A stretch of 64,000 bases of DNA from Psychrosphaera saromensis (GCF_002954545.1 NZ_MSCH01000003.1:930001-994000); one strand, 5' to 3'; shown: positions 34,182 through 42,424, counted from the stretch's first letter. Notes: generated by a model from the sequence alone, not told the origin. A program made the numbers and translations.

Positions 34182-35060
34182 CTAACAATTTTCAGCTAAA
34201 AAGCGTACTAACAGCAAGGTCAAATTTTCGCGCCGCGATTTATTCGGCCAAACGGCATAATAGCCTAAAGATTTAAGTTTCCATTCTGGTAATACATGCA
34301 CCAAATCACCATTTTTAATATCGTCGGCAACAATATGCTCTGGTAAATAAGCTAAGCCCATATGTTTTTTGACAAAGCTAGACAAAGCGTCAGCGCTATT
34401 CACACTAAAGCGAGTGTTTTCTGTGATAGATACTTTTTCGCCAGTCGGAGATTCAAACTCTACAGAACTAGAACGAATATCAAAGCGTATCCAGTCCCAA
34501 CTTAATAAATCTGATGGGTGAGTTGGTGTAACTTTGCTTGCTAGATACTTGTTACTAGCGACTAATAAACGTCTTCCATCATAAAGTTTACGGGACATCA
34601 TAGTACTATCTTGTAACCAACCCACGCGAATACTCATGTCGATGCCTTCATTCAAAATGTCGACTATGTGATCAGTGAACATCAAAGATAGGGTGACTTT
34701 AGGGTATTGTTTAGCAAATTCAGCAATGGCTGTTGAAATCGTTGAGTAGGTAAGAAAAGCAGGAAGAGATATTCGCAAAGTCCCAATGTGCTGTTGTGAA
34801 AGTGCATTCAGCTCATTTAAACCAGCCTCTGCATTTTTTAGCATTTCTAAAGCATGAGTATAAAACTTGGCTCCTTCGCTAGTCAGTACTAGTTTTCGGG
34901 TTGACCTGTATAGCAAGGTTACACCTAAATACTGCTCTAGATCTGCGACTGTTTGACTAGTTCTTGATGGTGCTAAATTCAAAGTTTTAGCTGCTCGACG
35001 AAAAGATCCTTCATCTACTACTCTGGCAAAAATGGCCATGTGCTTTAAGTGATTTATCAT
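34182..35060 (-). CDS. LysR-family transcriptional regulator
   Basis: This 292-residue protein has the N-terminal winged helix-turn-helix of LysR regulators (FARVVDEGSFRRAAKTLNLAPSRTSQTVADLEQYLGVTLLYRSTRKLVLTSEGAKFY, residues 10-66) and a C-terminal co-inducer domain (GTLRISLPAFLTYSTISTAIAEFAKQYPKVTLSLMF). It belongs to the CrgA/AaeR-like group with IRVGWLQDSTM in the pocket. It is divergent from the outer-membrane barrel gene at 35205, so by usual LysR logic it controls that gene pair and itself from the 144-base gap. The inducer is unknown. Confidence 0.9.
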   Translation of the reverse strand: MINHLKHMAIFARVVDEGSFRRAAKTLNLAPSRTSQTVADLEQYLGVTLLYRSTRKLVLTSEGAKFYTHALEMLKNAEAGLNELNALSQQHIGTLRISLPAFLTYSTISTAIAEFAKQYPKVTLSLMFTDHIVDILNEGIDMSIRVGWLQDSTMMSRKLYDGRRLLVASNKYLASKVTPTHPSDLLSWDWIRFDIRSSSVEFESPTGEKVSITENTRFSVNSADALSSFVKKHMGLAYLPEHIVADDIKNGDLVHVLPEWKLKSLGYYAVWPNKSRRENLTLLLVRFLAENC

Positions 35061-35204
35061 TGTTCTGTTTTTCAGAATTATAAAATCAAATTATTGCATA
35101 TATTCAGGGTAATCAGAAAGGAATAAGATCGTTTCGAGTTTAATAAAACAGCATTGAAAATGAATTTCCCATTTTTAATGGATGAAAACATTAAAGGATA
35201 AACG

Positions 35205-35927
35205 ATGAAATATATTCCAAAAACATTAGCAATTAGCATTGCGGTTGCTTTAGCAGCTCCAATGATAGCTCAAGCCGATGGTTTTTATGGCACAGGTCAA
35301 TTGGGTAGCAGTCAACAAATAAATGGCTCTCAAGCCTATGGTAACAATATTGCGAAAGATACTGATTTCCCAGCTGAGTTTGATGTGAATTCCGGCACAG
35401 TAGGAAGTATCGGAATAGGTTATATAATCAATAGACAATTCCGCGTTGAAGGCCGTATAGGTTATCGAGAAAGTAGCTTTGATCAACAAAGGTTTGGTAC
35501 AGGAGCTCGCACAGATGAAGAATATATCTTGGATGGTGAAATCGAAAGTTTCACTTATACAATAGAAGGCTTTTATGACTTCGCTAATGACTCAGTTTTC
35601 ACTCCTTATATTAAAGCGGGTATAGGGATTGCTGATAATAGTTATTCGGCCAAATTAGGAGGGGCTGGCGTAGCCGCATTTGACCCCTTTGATGGATCTG
35701 CTGATGGTTTTTACGACGGTTACGCCGACGACAAATCAACTGAACTTTCTTGGAATCTAGGTTTCGGTGTTAATTACCAATTAACTGAAATTGCAGCCGT
35801 TTACGCTGAATATCAGTACACCTATTTAGGTGATGTCATGACTGGACAAGATTTATTTACAGATGGTTTTATGATCGATGATCTAGCAGCCAATGAACTA
35901 TCAATCGGTCTTCGAATTAACTTTTAA
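35205..35927 (+). CDS. Small outer-membrane beta-barrel protein
   Basis: This 240-residue protein has a signal peptide (MKYIPKTLAISIAVALAAPMIAQA) and a C-terminal barrel strand ending LRINF. Internal strands (FYGTGQLGSSQQ, VGSIGIGYIINRQFRVEGRIGYRE, FTPYIKAGIGIADNSYS, LSWNLGFGVNYQLTEIAAVYAEYQYTYLGD) fit the eight-stranded OmpA/OmpX/Opa-like 'porin family' barrels. These serve adhesion, stress resistance or small-molecule passage. It is followed after 13 bases by a secreted ABM-fold protein and divergent from a LysR regulator. An AAAGGA lies 6 bases before the ATG. Confidence 0.85.
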   Translation: MKYIPKTLAISIAVALAAPMIAQADGFYGTGQLGSSQQINGSQAYGNNIAKDTDFPAEFDVNSGTVGSIGIGYIINRQFRVEGRIGYRESSFDQQRFGTGARTDEEYILDGEIESFTYTIEGFYDFANDSVFTPYIKAGIGIADNSYSAKLGGAGVAAFDPFDGSADGFYDGYADDKSTELSWNLGFGVNYQLTEIAAVYAEYQYTYLGDVMTGQDLFTDGFMIDDLAANELSIGLRINF

Positions 35928-35940
35928 CTAGGAAAAAATA

Positions 35941-36291
35941 ATGAAATCAATCAATAAACTAATACTAAGTCTAGCTATGTTAACTTCGCCAATATTTGCC
36001 TTTGCTGAAGTAATTGAAGTCGCAAGTTTTAATCTTAATAAAGATGTGACTTATCAAGAATTTTCGGTAATTGATAAGACCGTAGAAAAAGAACATGTAA
36101 GTAAACAACCTGGCTTTATTTCGAGAGAAACAGCTAAAGGTGAAAAGGGCGAATGGCTAGTTGTAGTTCATTGGGAAACATTAAAAGATGCTGATGCCTC
36201 AATGAATAGTTTTATGCAAGCGAAAGCAGCAAGCACGTTTATGTCAAAAATTGATACATCCAGTATGATTATGAAACGTTATACTAAATAA
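35941..36291 (+). CDS. Secreted ABM-fold (antibiotic biosynthesis monooxygenase-like) protein
   Basis: This 116-residue protein has a signal peptide (MKSINKLILSLAMLTSPIFAFA, cut before EVIEV), which is unusual since ABM-fold proteins are normally cytoplasmic. The mature part has the ferredoxin-like pattern: VASFNLNKDVTYQEFSVIDKTVEKEHVSKQPGFISRETAKGEKGEWLVVVHWETLKDADASMNSFMQAKAASTFMSKID, with PGFISRE and the W-E pair typical of the fold. Some ABM members act on quinones or heme without a cofactor. It is cotranscribed with the small barrel (13-base gap). Confidence 0.75.
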   Translation: MKSINKLILSLAMLTSPIFAFAEVIEVASFNLNKDVTYQEFSVIDKTVEKEHVSKQPGFISRETAKGEKGEWLVVVHWETLKDADASMNSFMQAKAASTFMSKIDTSSMIMKRYTK

Positions 36292-36427
36292 TTACAAAGC
36301 AAAAAGTTATTTGGGGTAAACGATACTTACCTCAAATAAAACGCTTTTAAATGTTTTCTTCAAAGTACTCTTGTTTTGATTAAAGCTGCTTTCCAATTTT
36401 TATGTACGTTTGATTATATAAAAAAAC

Positions 36428-36453
36428 AAAAACCTGCTGAAGCAGGTTTTTTT
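36428..36453 (+). terminator. Intrinsic terminator downstream of the barrel/ABM pair
   Basis: The stem is AAAAACCTGC/GCAGGTTTTT with a TGAA loop and a long T-run. It lies about 140 bases after the stop of the secreted ABM gene. Confidence 0.88.
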
Positions 36454-36778
36454 ATTTTAAGAGGCTTGTATTGTGAACCAACAATTAAATGGCCAGCGCA
36501 ATTAAATTTGTGGATGAAAGAGCAAGAGTTAGAGTTAGAGTCGGGCGTTGTGTTATTGATGCCACAACAACTGAAGTAATAAACGCTAGATAAGGTTATG
36601 AAAATAGTTTTTATAACCTGTGTGACTCCATTTATATTGAGTTTTAGGCCAGTGGTTTCGTTACTGTTTTTTAAGTCATGAAACAACTAAGCCACTTAGA
36701 ATATAAGTGGCTTAGTTTATTGAGCTAATGCTAATGCTAATACTAACGCTGGTTAGCGTTTAGAGCTTTTTAACAAGC
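36454..36778. other. Intergenic stretch, possible gene relic
   Basis: No gene is convincing. A plus frame ending at 36579 translates to a protein-like tail without a start, beginning after the terminator hairpin (GLYCEPTIKWPAQLN ... VLLMPQQLK). It could be the C-terminal relic of a lost gene. I do not recognise it. Confidence 0.3.
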
Positions 36779-37447
36779 TTATAAAACTTGGATTATTTGC
36801 TCTTTCGCTAAACGCGACTTAGGTAACTTAGCGTTATAATCTTCAGCGTCATCATGGTAGCCAAGCACTAATGCTACGTCACAGATGTAACCGTCTAATT
36901 CTTTTTCAAAAATTTCACCAATAAGTTCAGCATCTACGCCTTCCATTGGGGTTGAGTCAATACCTAAACGCGCTGCTGCATGCATGGTGTTACCTAAAGC
37001 AATGTAGGTTTGTGCTTTAGTCCATGTTGCATTGTTGCCTTGCTCATCTGTATTCATATCAACAAAAGCAAAAGCGCCAAACGCTTGCTCACGGTTCTCA
37101 GCTTGAGTGCGACCATTTTTAATATCGGCATCAATGACTTTTGCGTAATCATCGCGAGTATATTCAGGGTTGTAAGCAAATAAAATAACGTGCGAGGCTG
37201 TTTTAATGTGTGGCTGATTAAACTGAAACTTATTAGCAAAAGTATTATGCATACGTTCTTTAGCTTCATCAGACTCAATAACAATAAACTTCCAAGGTTG
37301 TGAGTTAATTGATGAAGGAGAAAGACGCATAGCTTCAAAAACTACGTCTAGGTCATCTTGAGGAATACGCTTGGTGGTATAGCGTTTAGTAGTATAACGT
37401 TTTTCTAAATCACTAATGATTGGGTGAGTCGTGTTTTGTTGAGTCAT
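36779..37447 (-). CDS. NAD(P)H nitroreductase, NfsB-like
   Basis: This 222-residue flavoprotein has the nitroreductase pattern: residues about 36-53 (MRLSPSSINSQPWKFIVI), ASHVILFAYNP, TYIALGNTMHAAARLGIDSTPMEGVDAELIGEIF and a C-terminal LVLGYHDDAEDYNAKLPKSRL. It parallels E. coli NfsB nearly end to end. FMN-dependent enzymes of this family reduce nitro groups and quinones. Near the start, RYTTK appears twice in tandem where relatives have a single RxTTK/RxSTK segment; a nearly perfect 15-bp DNA repeat explains this. The TCCG-rich ribosome site upstream looks normal. Confidence 0.9.
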   Translation of the reverse strand: MTQQNTTHPIISDLEKRYTTKRYTTKRIPQDDLDVVFEAMRLSPSSINSQPWKFIVIESDEAKERMHNTFANKFQFNQPHIKTASHVILFAYNPEYTRDDYAKVIDADIKNGRTQAENREQAFGAFAFVDMNTDEQGNNATWTKAQTYIALGNTMHAAARLGIDSTPMEGVDAELIGEIFEKELDGYICDVALVLGYHDDAEDYNAKLPKSRLAKEQIIQVL

Positions 37448-37494
37448 GGGTTTCTCCGTTAGGTGGCCTGTTTTGCCGATGTTTACTATGTTGA

Positions 37495-37518
37495 GGCTTT
37501 GTTATTAAAAACAAAGCC
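37495..37518 (-). other. Hairpin between nitroreductase and betaine-binding-like gene
   Basis: A perfect GGCTTTGTT/AACAAAGCC stem encloses ATTAAA. It sits 19 bases past the minus-strand stop of the 37537-38313 gene; without a clear T-run downstream it is a weak terminator candidate. Confidence 0.45.
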
Positions 37519-37536
37519 CGTGTAACAATTAATTAC

Positions 37537-38313
37537 TTATTTGCTGAGCCATTGGCGAGTAACTTCATCTAATACCTGTCGCTCTTTACTAACTTTGTAA
37601 TCAAGCGCGGCAATTATGTCGTTTGAAAAATGTAGCTTATCAAGTGTTTCTAATTGTGTTTGACTAAAAAGTGCTTGTTTATCTTCTCTTAATAATAAAA
37701 CCGCTCTATCAACGTTACCGAGTAAACCTTTAGGGTCTGCAAGTTCACGTATATTATGTTTATGGTGTAAAAATTGCGGCTTCCAAAGTGGTACTACGCA
37801 CCATGTGTTTGTCGTGATTGCATCTTCAAAAGCGCTAAAACAATCTTCTTCTGTGCCCGTGAAAAACTCATAACCTGCTTGGGTTAATCCGTACTCTTTC
37901 ATCATGTTGATAGAGAAACGAGTAATGCCAGCACCGGCATTAATGCCCTGAATAGATTTTTGCATTTTTGCGATTACGTCAGGTTTAAGTAAGTCGCTAA
38001 TTTGGCTTACGATTTGCTCTGGTATGTAATCTGGCACGCCCCAATGAGCATAAGGTTGATAATGTAAACCAAGCTCCATAAGTGGCATAACTTGCTCTAC
38101 ATCTGCTTTATAAATACCGTGGCTTGAAGGCAGCCACGCAGAAGCGAGTAGATCTATCTCACCTGATTTTAAATTTTTAAAGTTGTCTTGATGCGGCGCG
38201 TAAATACGCTCAACGCTAAAGCCCATATCAGTTAAAACATGGCTGACAATTGAAGCGGTAACTCGATGAAATGATAAGTCGGTTACACCTAATTTTAGAT
38301 GTGGCTTATTCAT
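37537..38313 (-). CDS. Leaderless glycine-betaine-binding-like (OpuAC family) protein
   Basis: This 258-residue protein has the OpuAC solute-binding fold: LKLGVTDLSFHRVTASIVSHVLTDMGFSVERIYAPHQDNFKNLKSGEIDLLASAWLPSSHGIYKAD, then GINAGAGITRFSINMMKEYGL and WCVVPLWKPQFLHHKHNIREL. The aromatic residues that form a quaternary-amine cage in ProX/ChoX-type proteins are partly visible (AWLP, PLWKPQF). Unlike true periplasmic members it has no signal peptide (MNKPHLKLGV), so it should be cytoplasmic, and no permease or ATPase gene is near. It overlaps the redoxin gene by 4 bases (ATGA), so the two are translationally coupled. Confidence 0.8.
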   Translation of the reverse strand: MNKPHLKLGVTDLSFHRVTASIVSHVLTDMGFSVERIYAPHQDNFKNLKSGEIDLLASAWLPSSHGIYKADVEQVMPLMELGLHYQPYAHWGVPDYIPEQIVSQISDLLKPDVIAKMQKSIQGINAGAGITRFSINMMKEYGLTQAGYEFFTGTEEDCFSAFEDAITTNTWCVVPLWKPQFLHHKHNIRELADPKGLLGNVDRAVLLLREDKQALFSQTQLETLDKLHFSNDIIAALDYKVSKERQVLDEVTRQWLSK

Positions 38314-38864
38314 AGTGTGTTACTCCATTTGATAGAGCAACCCATGCTTGGTATTTGCTCTTTTGGACCTTGGCCTGTTGTGGCTATTTGGCGCATTGCA
38401 TTGATGAGTTCTGGCGAACGGTTAGTAGCATCATTCATTTTTGTATCGTCTAACCTGCCGCGATATTGCAGTTGCCCATGCTTATTAAAACCAAAAAAAT
38501 CAGGTGTACATACCGCGCCATAGGCTTTGCCTACGCGCAGGTCTTCATCAACCAAATACGGGAATAAAAAACCATGTTGTTTAGCAAATTTTTCCATATT
38601 GGCCGGAGAGTCTTCTGCAACATATCGATAGTCGTTTGACATAATCGCTAATACATTAATGCCTTCACTGATAAGTAGCGCCGTGTCTTGGCTCAAACGT
38701 TCGGCTATGCGTTGTACGTAAGGGCAGTGGTTGCAAATAAACATAATAAGTAAGCCATTTTCGCCAAGGTTATCGGCTAATGAAAACGACTCTCCTAATG
38801 GATTTTTTAATGTGAAGTTAGGGGCTTTCCAGCCAAAATCGCAAATGGGAGTATCTAATAACAT
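38310..38864 (-). CDS. Thioredoxin-family redoxin (AhpC/TSA-like)
   Basis: This 184-residue cytoplasmic protein has PDFTL-like entry (APNFTLKNPLGESFSLADNLGENGLLIMFICNHCPYVQRIAERL), with a CNHC redox pair at about residues 44-47 followed by Pro. The VDEDLRVGKAYGAVCTPDFFGFNKHGQLQYRGRLDD stretch has the cis-proline loop CTPDF with a third conserved Cys. This group of 'thioredoxin family' proteins reduces disulfides or peroxides. It is the first gene of a coupled pair with the leaderless betaine-binding-like protein (ATGA overlap). Confidence 0.87.
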   Translation of the reverse strand: MLLDTPICDFGWKAPNFTLKNPLGESFSLADNLGENGLLIMFICNHCPYVQRIAERLSQDTALLISEGINVLAIMSNDYRYVAEDSPANMEKFAKQHGFLFPYLVDEDLRVGKAYGAVCTPDFFGFNKHGQLQYRGRLDDTKMNDATNRSPELINAMRQIATTGQGPKEQIPSMGCSIKWSNTL

Positions 38865-38959
38865 ATGTTAACTCCTAGCAGGCCAGCGTTGATGCCTGGC
38901 CTGGTTAAATTTTCTATTTAAATTCTGGTTAGAATCTATTTAAGTTATTGCTAAAAAAT

Positions 38960-40063
38960 TTACTGTTTAAAGCGAAAGCGCGTTAATACGTAAGGCGGTT
39001 TAGCATTACCAAGACCTTGGCTGAACGCCGGGTGTTGATGAAGTTGGTCTTGTGTTACATAAATCCAACCTTCGCTAACGGCTAAGCTGTCTGGCCATGA
39101 TAATTTTTTATCTTGCACGATGATTTCGTAGTGGCCTTTAGTCGTTAAGCCGATGGCGTTGTTTTCAAGATCAGTGACTAAAATGCCACCGCCGGGGGCG
39201 TAGGTCATGCCATCGCTTGGATTTTTAGGGCCAAATATTTCAATGTTTTTTTCTTTTTTACTATTGGAGTAACTGCTATTAGCCAATGTTTTTGCTGGAA
39301 TACGGTAAACCTTGGTGCCAGTAAATGAGCCAAAGTAAACCCACTCGTTATCGTCATCAATCGTTATTGGGTTTAAACCAAAGCGAAGATTAGTGGTTTT
39401 TCCTTCAGGTGATTTAGATGCGACAGGTGACGCTTCAATAACAAGGTCACGCTCTTCAGGCATTAGCGTTGCGCTGCCTTCAAGTACGCGAGTAGAGTCG
39501 CCCGTTTTTAAATCAACAACAATAAAGGCTGGCTTGGTTGCACCCATAAAATTACCGAACGACATATCAGCAATGTAAATTTTGTTATTAAGCTCATCAA
39601 TGACAAAGTCTTGTAAGAATGAGTTAGCAAGTACCGCTGATTTACTTAACGTTATGGTATTTACTAAGCTGTTATTTACGCTATTCCAGGCAATAAGTTT
39701 AGGCGCTACCTTTTCACTGCCCATGTCTAAGATCCACACAACGCCTTTACTATCGCTATGTATGCCAATGACTGCAGCCAGACCTACTTCGCCAATTTCT
39801 GGACCGTCTGCCCAATCGGTTGTTGGAAATGGTTGTTGCGCACCATTAGCCATAATTTCAACAACGCGTGTTTTAGGGTTATCTAACGGGTGCATACTCA
39901 CTAACATTCTGCCTGCTGGTGTAATAGTAATACCTGCACCACGGTACTCAGTAAAAGTTGTTACTGTTTCAAGTGGACCAACTTCTGCTGCGTTAAGATT
40001 TGTAAGGGCGCTTGCTACTAGTGATAGTGTGGCTATGGCTAAAGTGCTTTTTAACTGTTTCAT
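38960..40063 (-). CDS. Secreted major royal jelly protein / yellow-family protein
   Basis: This 367-residue protein has a signal peptide (MKQLKSTLAIATLSLVASALTNLNA, then AEVGPLE). The body matches the MRJP/yellow (L-dopachrome tautomerase-related) six-bladed propeller: YRGAGITITPAGRMLVSMHPLDNPKTRVVEI, KGVVWILDMGSEKVAPKLIAWN, NKIYIADMSFGNFMGATKPAFIVVDLKTG, and WPDSLAVSEGWIYVTQDQLHQHPAF. The bacterial members' substrate is unknown. It is a single gene, 95 bases upstream of the redoxin and possibly read with it. The start has a downstream hydrophobic core but a weak ribosome site. Confidence 0.87.
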   Translation of the reverse strand: MKQLKSTLAIATLSLVASALTNLNAAEVGPLETVTTFTEYRGAGITITPAGRMLVSMHPLDNPKTRVVEIMANGAQQPFPTTDWADGPEIGEVGLAAVIGIHSDSKGVVWILDMGSEKVAPKLIAWNSVNNSLVNTITLSKSAVLANSFLQDFVIDELNNKIYIADMSFGNFMGATKPAFIVVDLKTGDSTRVLEGSATLMPEERDLVIEASPVASKSPEGKTTNLRFGLNPITIDDDNEWVYFGSFTGTKVYRIPAKTLANSSYSNSKKEKNIEIFGPKNPSDGMTYAPGGGILVTDLENNAIGLTTKGHYEIIVQDKKLSWPDSLAVSEGWIYVTQDQLHQHPAFSQGLGNAKPPYVLTRFRFKQ

Positions 40064-40240
40064 AATTTGTTACTCGCTGTATTTATCTAAATTGTGAATA
40101 AGGCCGCACAGATCTTATGTTCATTTATGAACAGCCTTATTGTTTGCTTGAATGAATAATAGGCGGGTATTGAAATGTAATAAACAGTGTAATAATTGAA
40201 TCTTTATCAAATATTTATAGATAATAAAAATATGCAATAA

Positions 40241-40268
40241 AAAAACACCAATATAAATTGGTGTTTTT
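40241..40268 (-). terminator. Bidirectional terminator between MRJP gene and ABM relic
   Basis: A perfect 12-bp stem AAAAACACCAAT/ATTGGTGTTTTT encloses ATAA, with T/A runs on both ends. It lies about 20 bases past the stop of the decayed ABM gene (minus strand). Confidence 0.9.
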
Positions 40269-40288
40269 AGTTAGCAGACAATCTGTTG

Positions 40289-40573
40289 TTAACTGATAGC
40301 GGTCAGCTCACTAGCATTCATCGAAACAATACAGCCATCAACTTCTGCTAAGTAGTTTTTAAAATTCTGCGCATCTACATGCTGTTGCCATAATTCATAA
40401 CTTTGCCAGTTTTCATAAAACACAAAATGAGCATCATCTTGGTTATTCTGATGCAAGGTGTAAGTAACACATTCAGGCTCTTTGTGCGTCTGTTCAATAA
40501 GTAACAAAAGTGCACTTTTGACAGGGGCGATTCTATCGCTGTTAGCAAAAATTTAGCTGCGGTAGTTCAACAT
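40289..40573 (-). pseudogene. ABM-domain gene interrupted by an in-frame stop
   Basis: The 94-codon frame (start ATG 40573, stop at 40289) translates as MLNYRS-stop-IFANSDRIAPVKSALLLLIEQTHKEPECVTYTLHQNNQDDAHFVFYENWQSYELWQQHVDAQNF. Everything after the stop is a normal cytoplasmic antibiotic-biosynthesis-monooxygenase protein. Codons 2-8 read far better if one G is removed near codon 2 and one T is added to the T-run at codon 8-9, giving M-L-T-T-A-A-K-F-F-A-N, the usual beginning. Two compensating one-base changes therefore explain the stop. An intact 72-residue product could only start at an internal TTG (40507), missing the first strand. Confidence 0.6.
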
Positions 40574-40967
40574 TAATCAGTGTCTGAAGCTGGACGTGAT
40601 TGTGTAACCTATTACTTTCTAGATGGTGGAGTTAGTTTACGTTTTACACTCATTTAGATAAACAACATAATCATTGAAGAATTATCAAAAAGTAATAGAT
40701 AATCTTAATGTTGATTTATGCTTTTAATGCTGCAGGGAGTATATTTTTTGTTATTAGCTTCAATTAGATCTAACCGAAGTGGATTTATAAAAATGTTGTT
40801 AGAAGACCTACAGGTAATATTAAAAGTATTACCGCCGATGCTTCAAATCTCGATATGCGAACGGCCACTGCGGCAGTTAAAAGGGCAGAAAATCGCTTGG
40901 GCTAGATCTATTTATTTGTACCACTCGTCATTTTCGTTTGTCAGCTGAGGGAACGCTATACCCATTT

Positions 40968-41003
40968 AAAAAAGCCCGTAGACAATAAAATCTGCGGGCT
41001 TTT
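40968..41003. terminator. Bidirectional terminator in the scar region
   Basis: The stem is AAAAGCCCGTAGA / TCTGCGGGCTTTT with one G·T pair and an 8-base loop. It resembles the groEL-side terminator (AAAAAAGCCCGT...) and stands the same way relative to the groEL-tail relic at 41045. Confidence 0.8.
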
Positions 41004-41044
41004 CTGTTTTCAGCTTATGGGGCTGAGGTATCTACATAGTCAAA

Positions 41045-41066
41045 TTCGACTACATCATGCCGCCCA
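41045..41066 (-). pseudogene. Relic of a groEL 3' end
   Basis: A 22-base stretch is identical to the end of the groEL gene and its first downstream bases (43998-44019). On the minus strand it reads G-G-M-M-stop in the same frame as the GroEL tail. The rest of the gene is absent. A related terminator lies just downstream at 40968-41003, as it does for groEL. Confidence 0.6.
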
Positions 41067-41602
41067 CCTACAACTTAACCAACTGATATTTAAATAAAAA
41101 TAAAATTCATGAAGAGGGATACCACCCCCTACCAATTAAGGGGCTTAATTAAACAGTTACAATTTGATGAAATAATATGCTTCTTAAACATTCCACCCTG
41201 TATCATCATTATTTCAACACAGAGTGTAAAATTGTTACTACTCATTGTGTGGATAGTCACCTAAGAACTTCATCAGATACTAAAAGCCTTCTAGAGGACG
41301 GCTCTTAGCCAGAAGCTGACATTAACACTTGTAAAATCATAAACATATTAGGGGAAATTTGAATCAGAAATCACTATAGGTTAAAGGGGAGGGGGTAAAC
41401 TCAAGCAGACGATTGAAATCGTTCGTTTTAAAACAAAGTCAGAATTTTAAGTTTAAGTCGCTTTTTGTCTTTAACCGGTTATAAACTATAAGTTAGTGGT
41501 CCAAATGGTTCATCCGCCACATATCAATTAACAGGAAATTAAAGCTTTAAGCGTACATTATATTTAATAAGCTTAACCGATAGCTTAGCTTTGTCATTAT
41601 TT

Positions 41603-41902
41603 TTAACCTTTCTTATTACGACTAACTAAAAACTTAAGGCCTGTAATTAGTTTCATTACCAATAAAGCTAACCCTAAAGGAATACCAATTAAGATAAACT
41701 CTTTAACAAAAGGTAAAACATACATCAATATAGTTGATATATTTCGTTGCCCATCACCTCCACCACTATGGGAATAACCTTGTTGATTAATCTGCTCAGC
41801 CCATTGTGTTTGCTCTAAAGTTACCAGTAAAACACTGACCACTATTGAAACGAGTAGTACGGTAAAGGTGCGAGACTGCCAACTATTTTTTAGGTATTTC
41901 AT
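41603..41902 (-). CDS. Small membrane protein, unknown, coupled to DUF4405-like protein
   Basis: This 99-residue protein has one N-terminal helix (about 12-28) and one near the end (about 63-88), with a periplasmic Gly/Ser-His stretch (GYSHSGGGDGQRN) between. I do not recognise a family. Its start overlaps the stop of the 41899-42369 gene by 4 bases, so the two are coupled and probably form one membrane complex. Confidence 0.6.
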   Translation of the reverse strand: MKYLKNSWQSRTFTVLLVSIVVSVLLVTLEQTQWAEQINQQGYSHSGGGDGQRNISTILMYVLPFVKEFILIGIPLGLALLVMKLITGLKFLVSRNKKG

Positions 41903-42369
41903 ACTTGAACCTTTTTTTTCAACATTTGCTTGCTTAATTTAACAATCCACGACCAGTAAAGAGCTAGATGCACACCTAACATTGGCATGATCAACGTAGC
42001 TGAATCATGATGTATTTTTGACCAAAAACCTTGTATGTTAAGGTCTATATTTAATGCTGGTAACAATGCAACAGAAACTAAAAATCCGCTAACAAAAACT
42101 GTCAACATCAATAAATATAATAAATAATTCCAGATAATACTAAAGCGTTCCTTTCCCTGTATTCGAGTAAATAAACGCAAAAAACTTTTTTTAATCCAAT
42201 CCCAATGTAGCAACAAATGAATAACCAACGGCACAACAAAAAACAGACTTAACCACTCATGAGCAGCAATACCTGTAGATTGAGGGGCTGATATCAACAT
42301 AAAGCTGAACAGTAACAATACATCCATCACATAACGTGTTTTATGTAAGTTTTCTTTCCAATCTGACAT
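41899..42369 (-). CDS. DUF4405/cytochrome-b-like four-helix membrane protein
   Basis: This 156-residue protein has about four helices with paired histidines inside or near them: AAHEWLSLFFVVPLVIHLLLHWDWI and WSKIHHDSATLIMPMLGVHLALYWSWI. This pattern fits DUF4405, small b-type-cytochrome-like proteins in which the His residues could hold heme. It lies between a siderophore-interacting flavoprotein gene and a tiny membrane partner, all on the minus strand, which suggests electron transfer linked to ferric reduction. That role is inference. Confidence 0.72.
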   Translation of the reverse strand: MSDWKENLHKTRYVMDVLLLFSFMLISAPQSTGIAAHEWLSLFFVVPLVIHLLLHWDWIKKSFLRLFTRIQGKERFSIIWNYLLYLLMLTVFVSGFLVSVALLPALNIDLNIQGFWSKIHHDSATLIMPMLGVHLALYWSWIVKLSKQMLKKKVQV

Positions 42370-42424
42370 GGTTTCTTTCTCATTTTTTAAACAATACTAA
42401 ACATAGCTAAGAACAAAAAAATAA

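Larger units (their letters stand above)
40574..41602. other. Gene-poor scar region with decayed fragments
   Basis: About 1 kb without an intact gene. A plus frame at about 40793-40906 gives a gene-like but start-less stretch (RRPTGNIKSITADASNLDM...RAENRLG-stop), and one at about 40578-40656 gives a barrel-like end (LDGGVSLRFTLI-stop); both look like relics. A terminator is at 40968-41003, and a groEL-tail match at 41045-41066. 41070-41600 contains no feature I can name. Confidence 0.4.

Noticed and set aside
34014-34199. A 61-codon open frame upstream of the LysR stop
   Set aside because: No Shine-Dalgarno or recognisable product; its end overlaps the LysR gene.
40718-40948. A 76-codon open frame in the scar region as a gene
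   Set aside because: No ribosome site, no family likeness, overlaps better-reading relic frames and leads into a terminator region.
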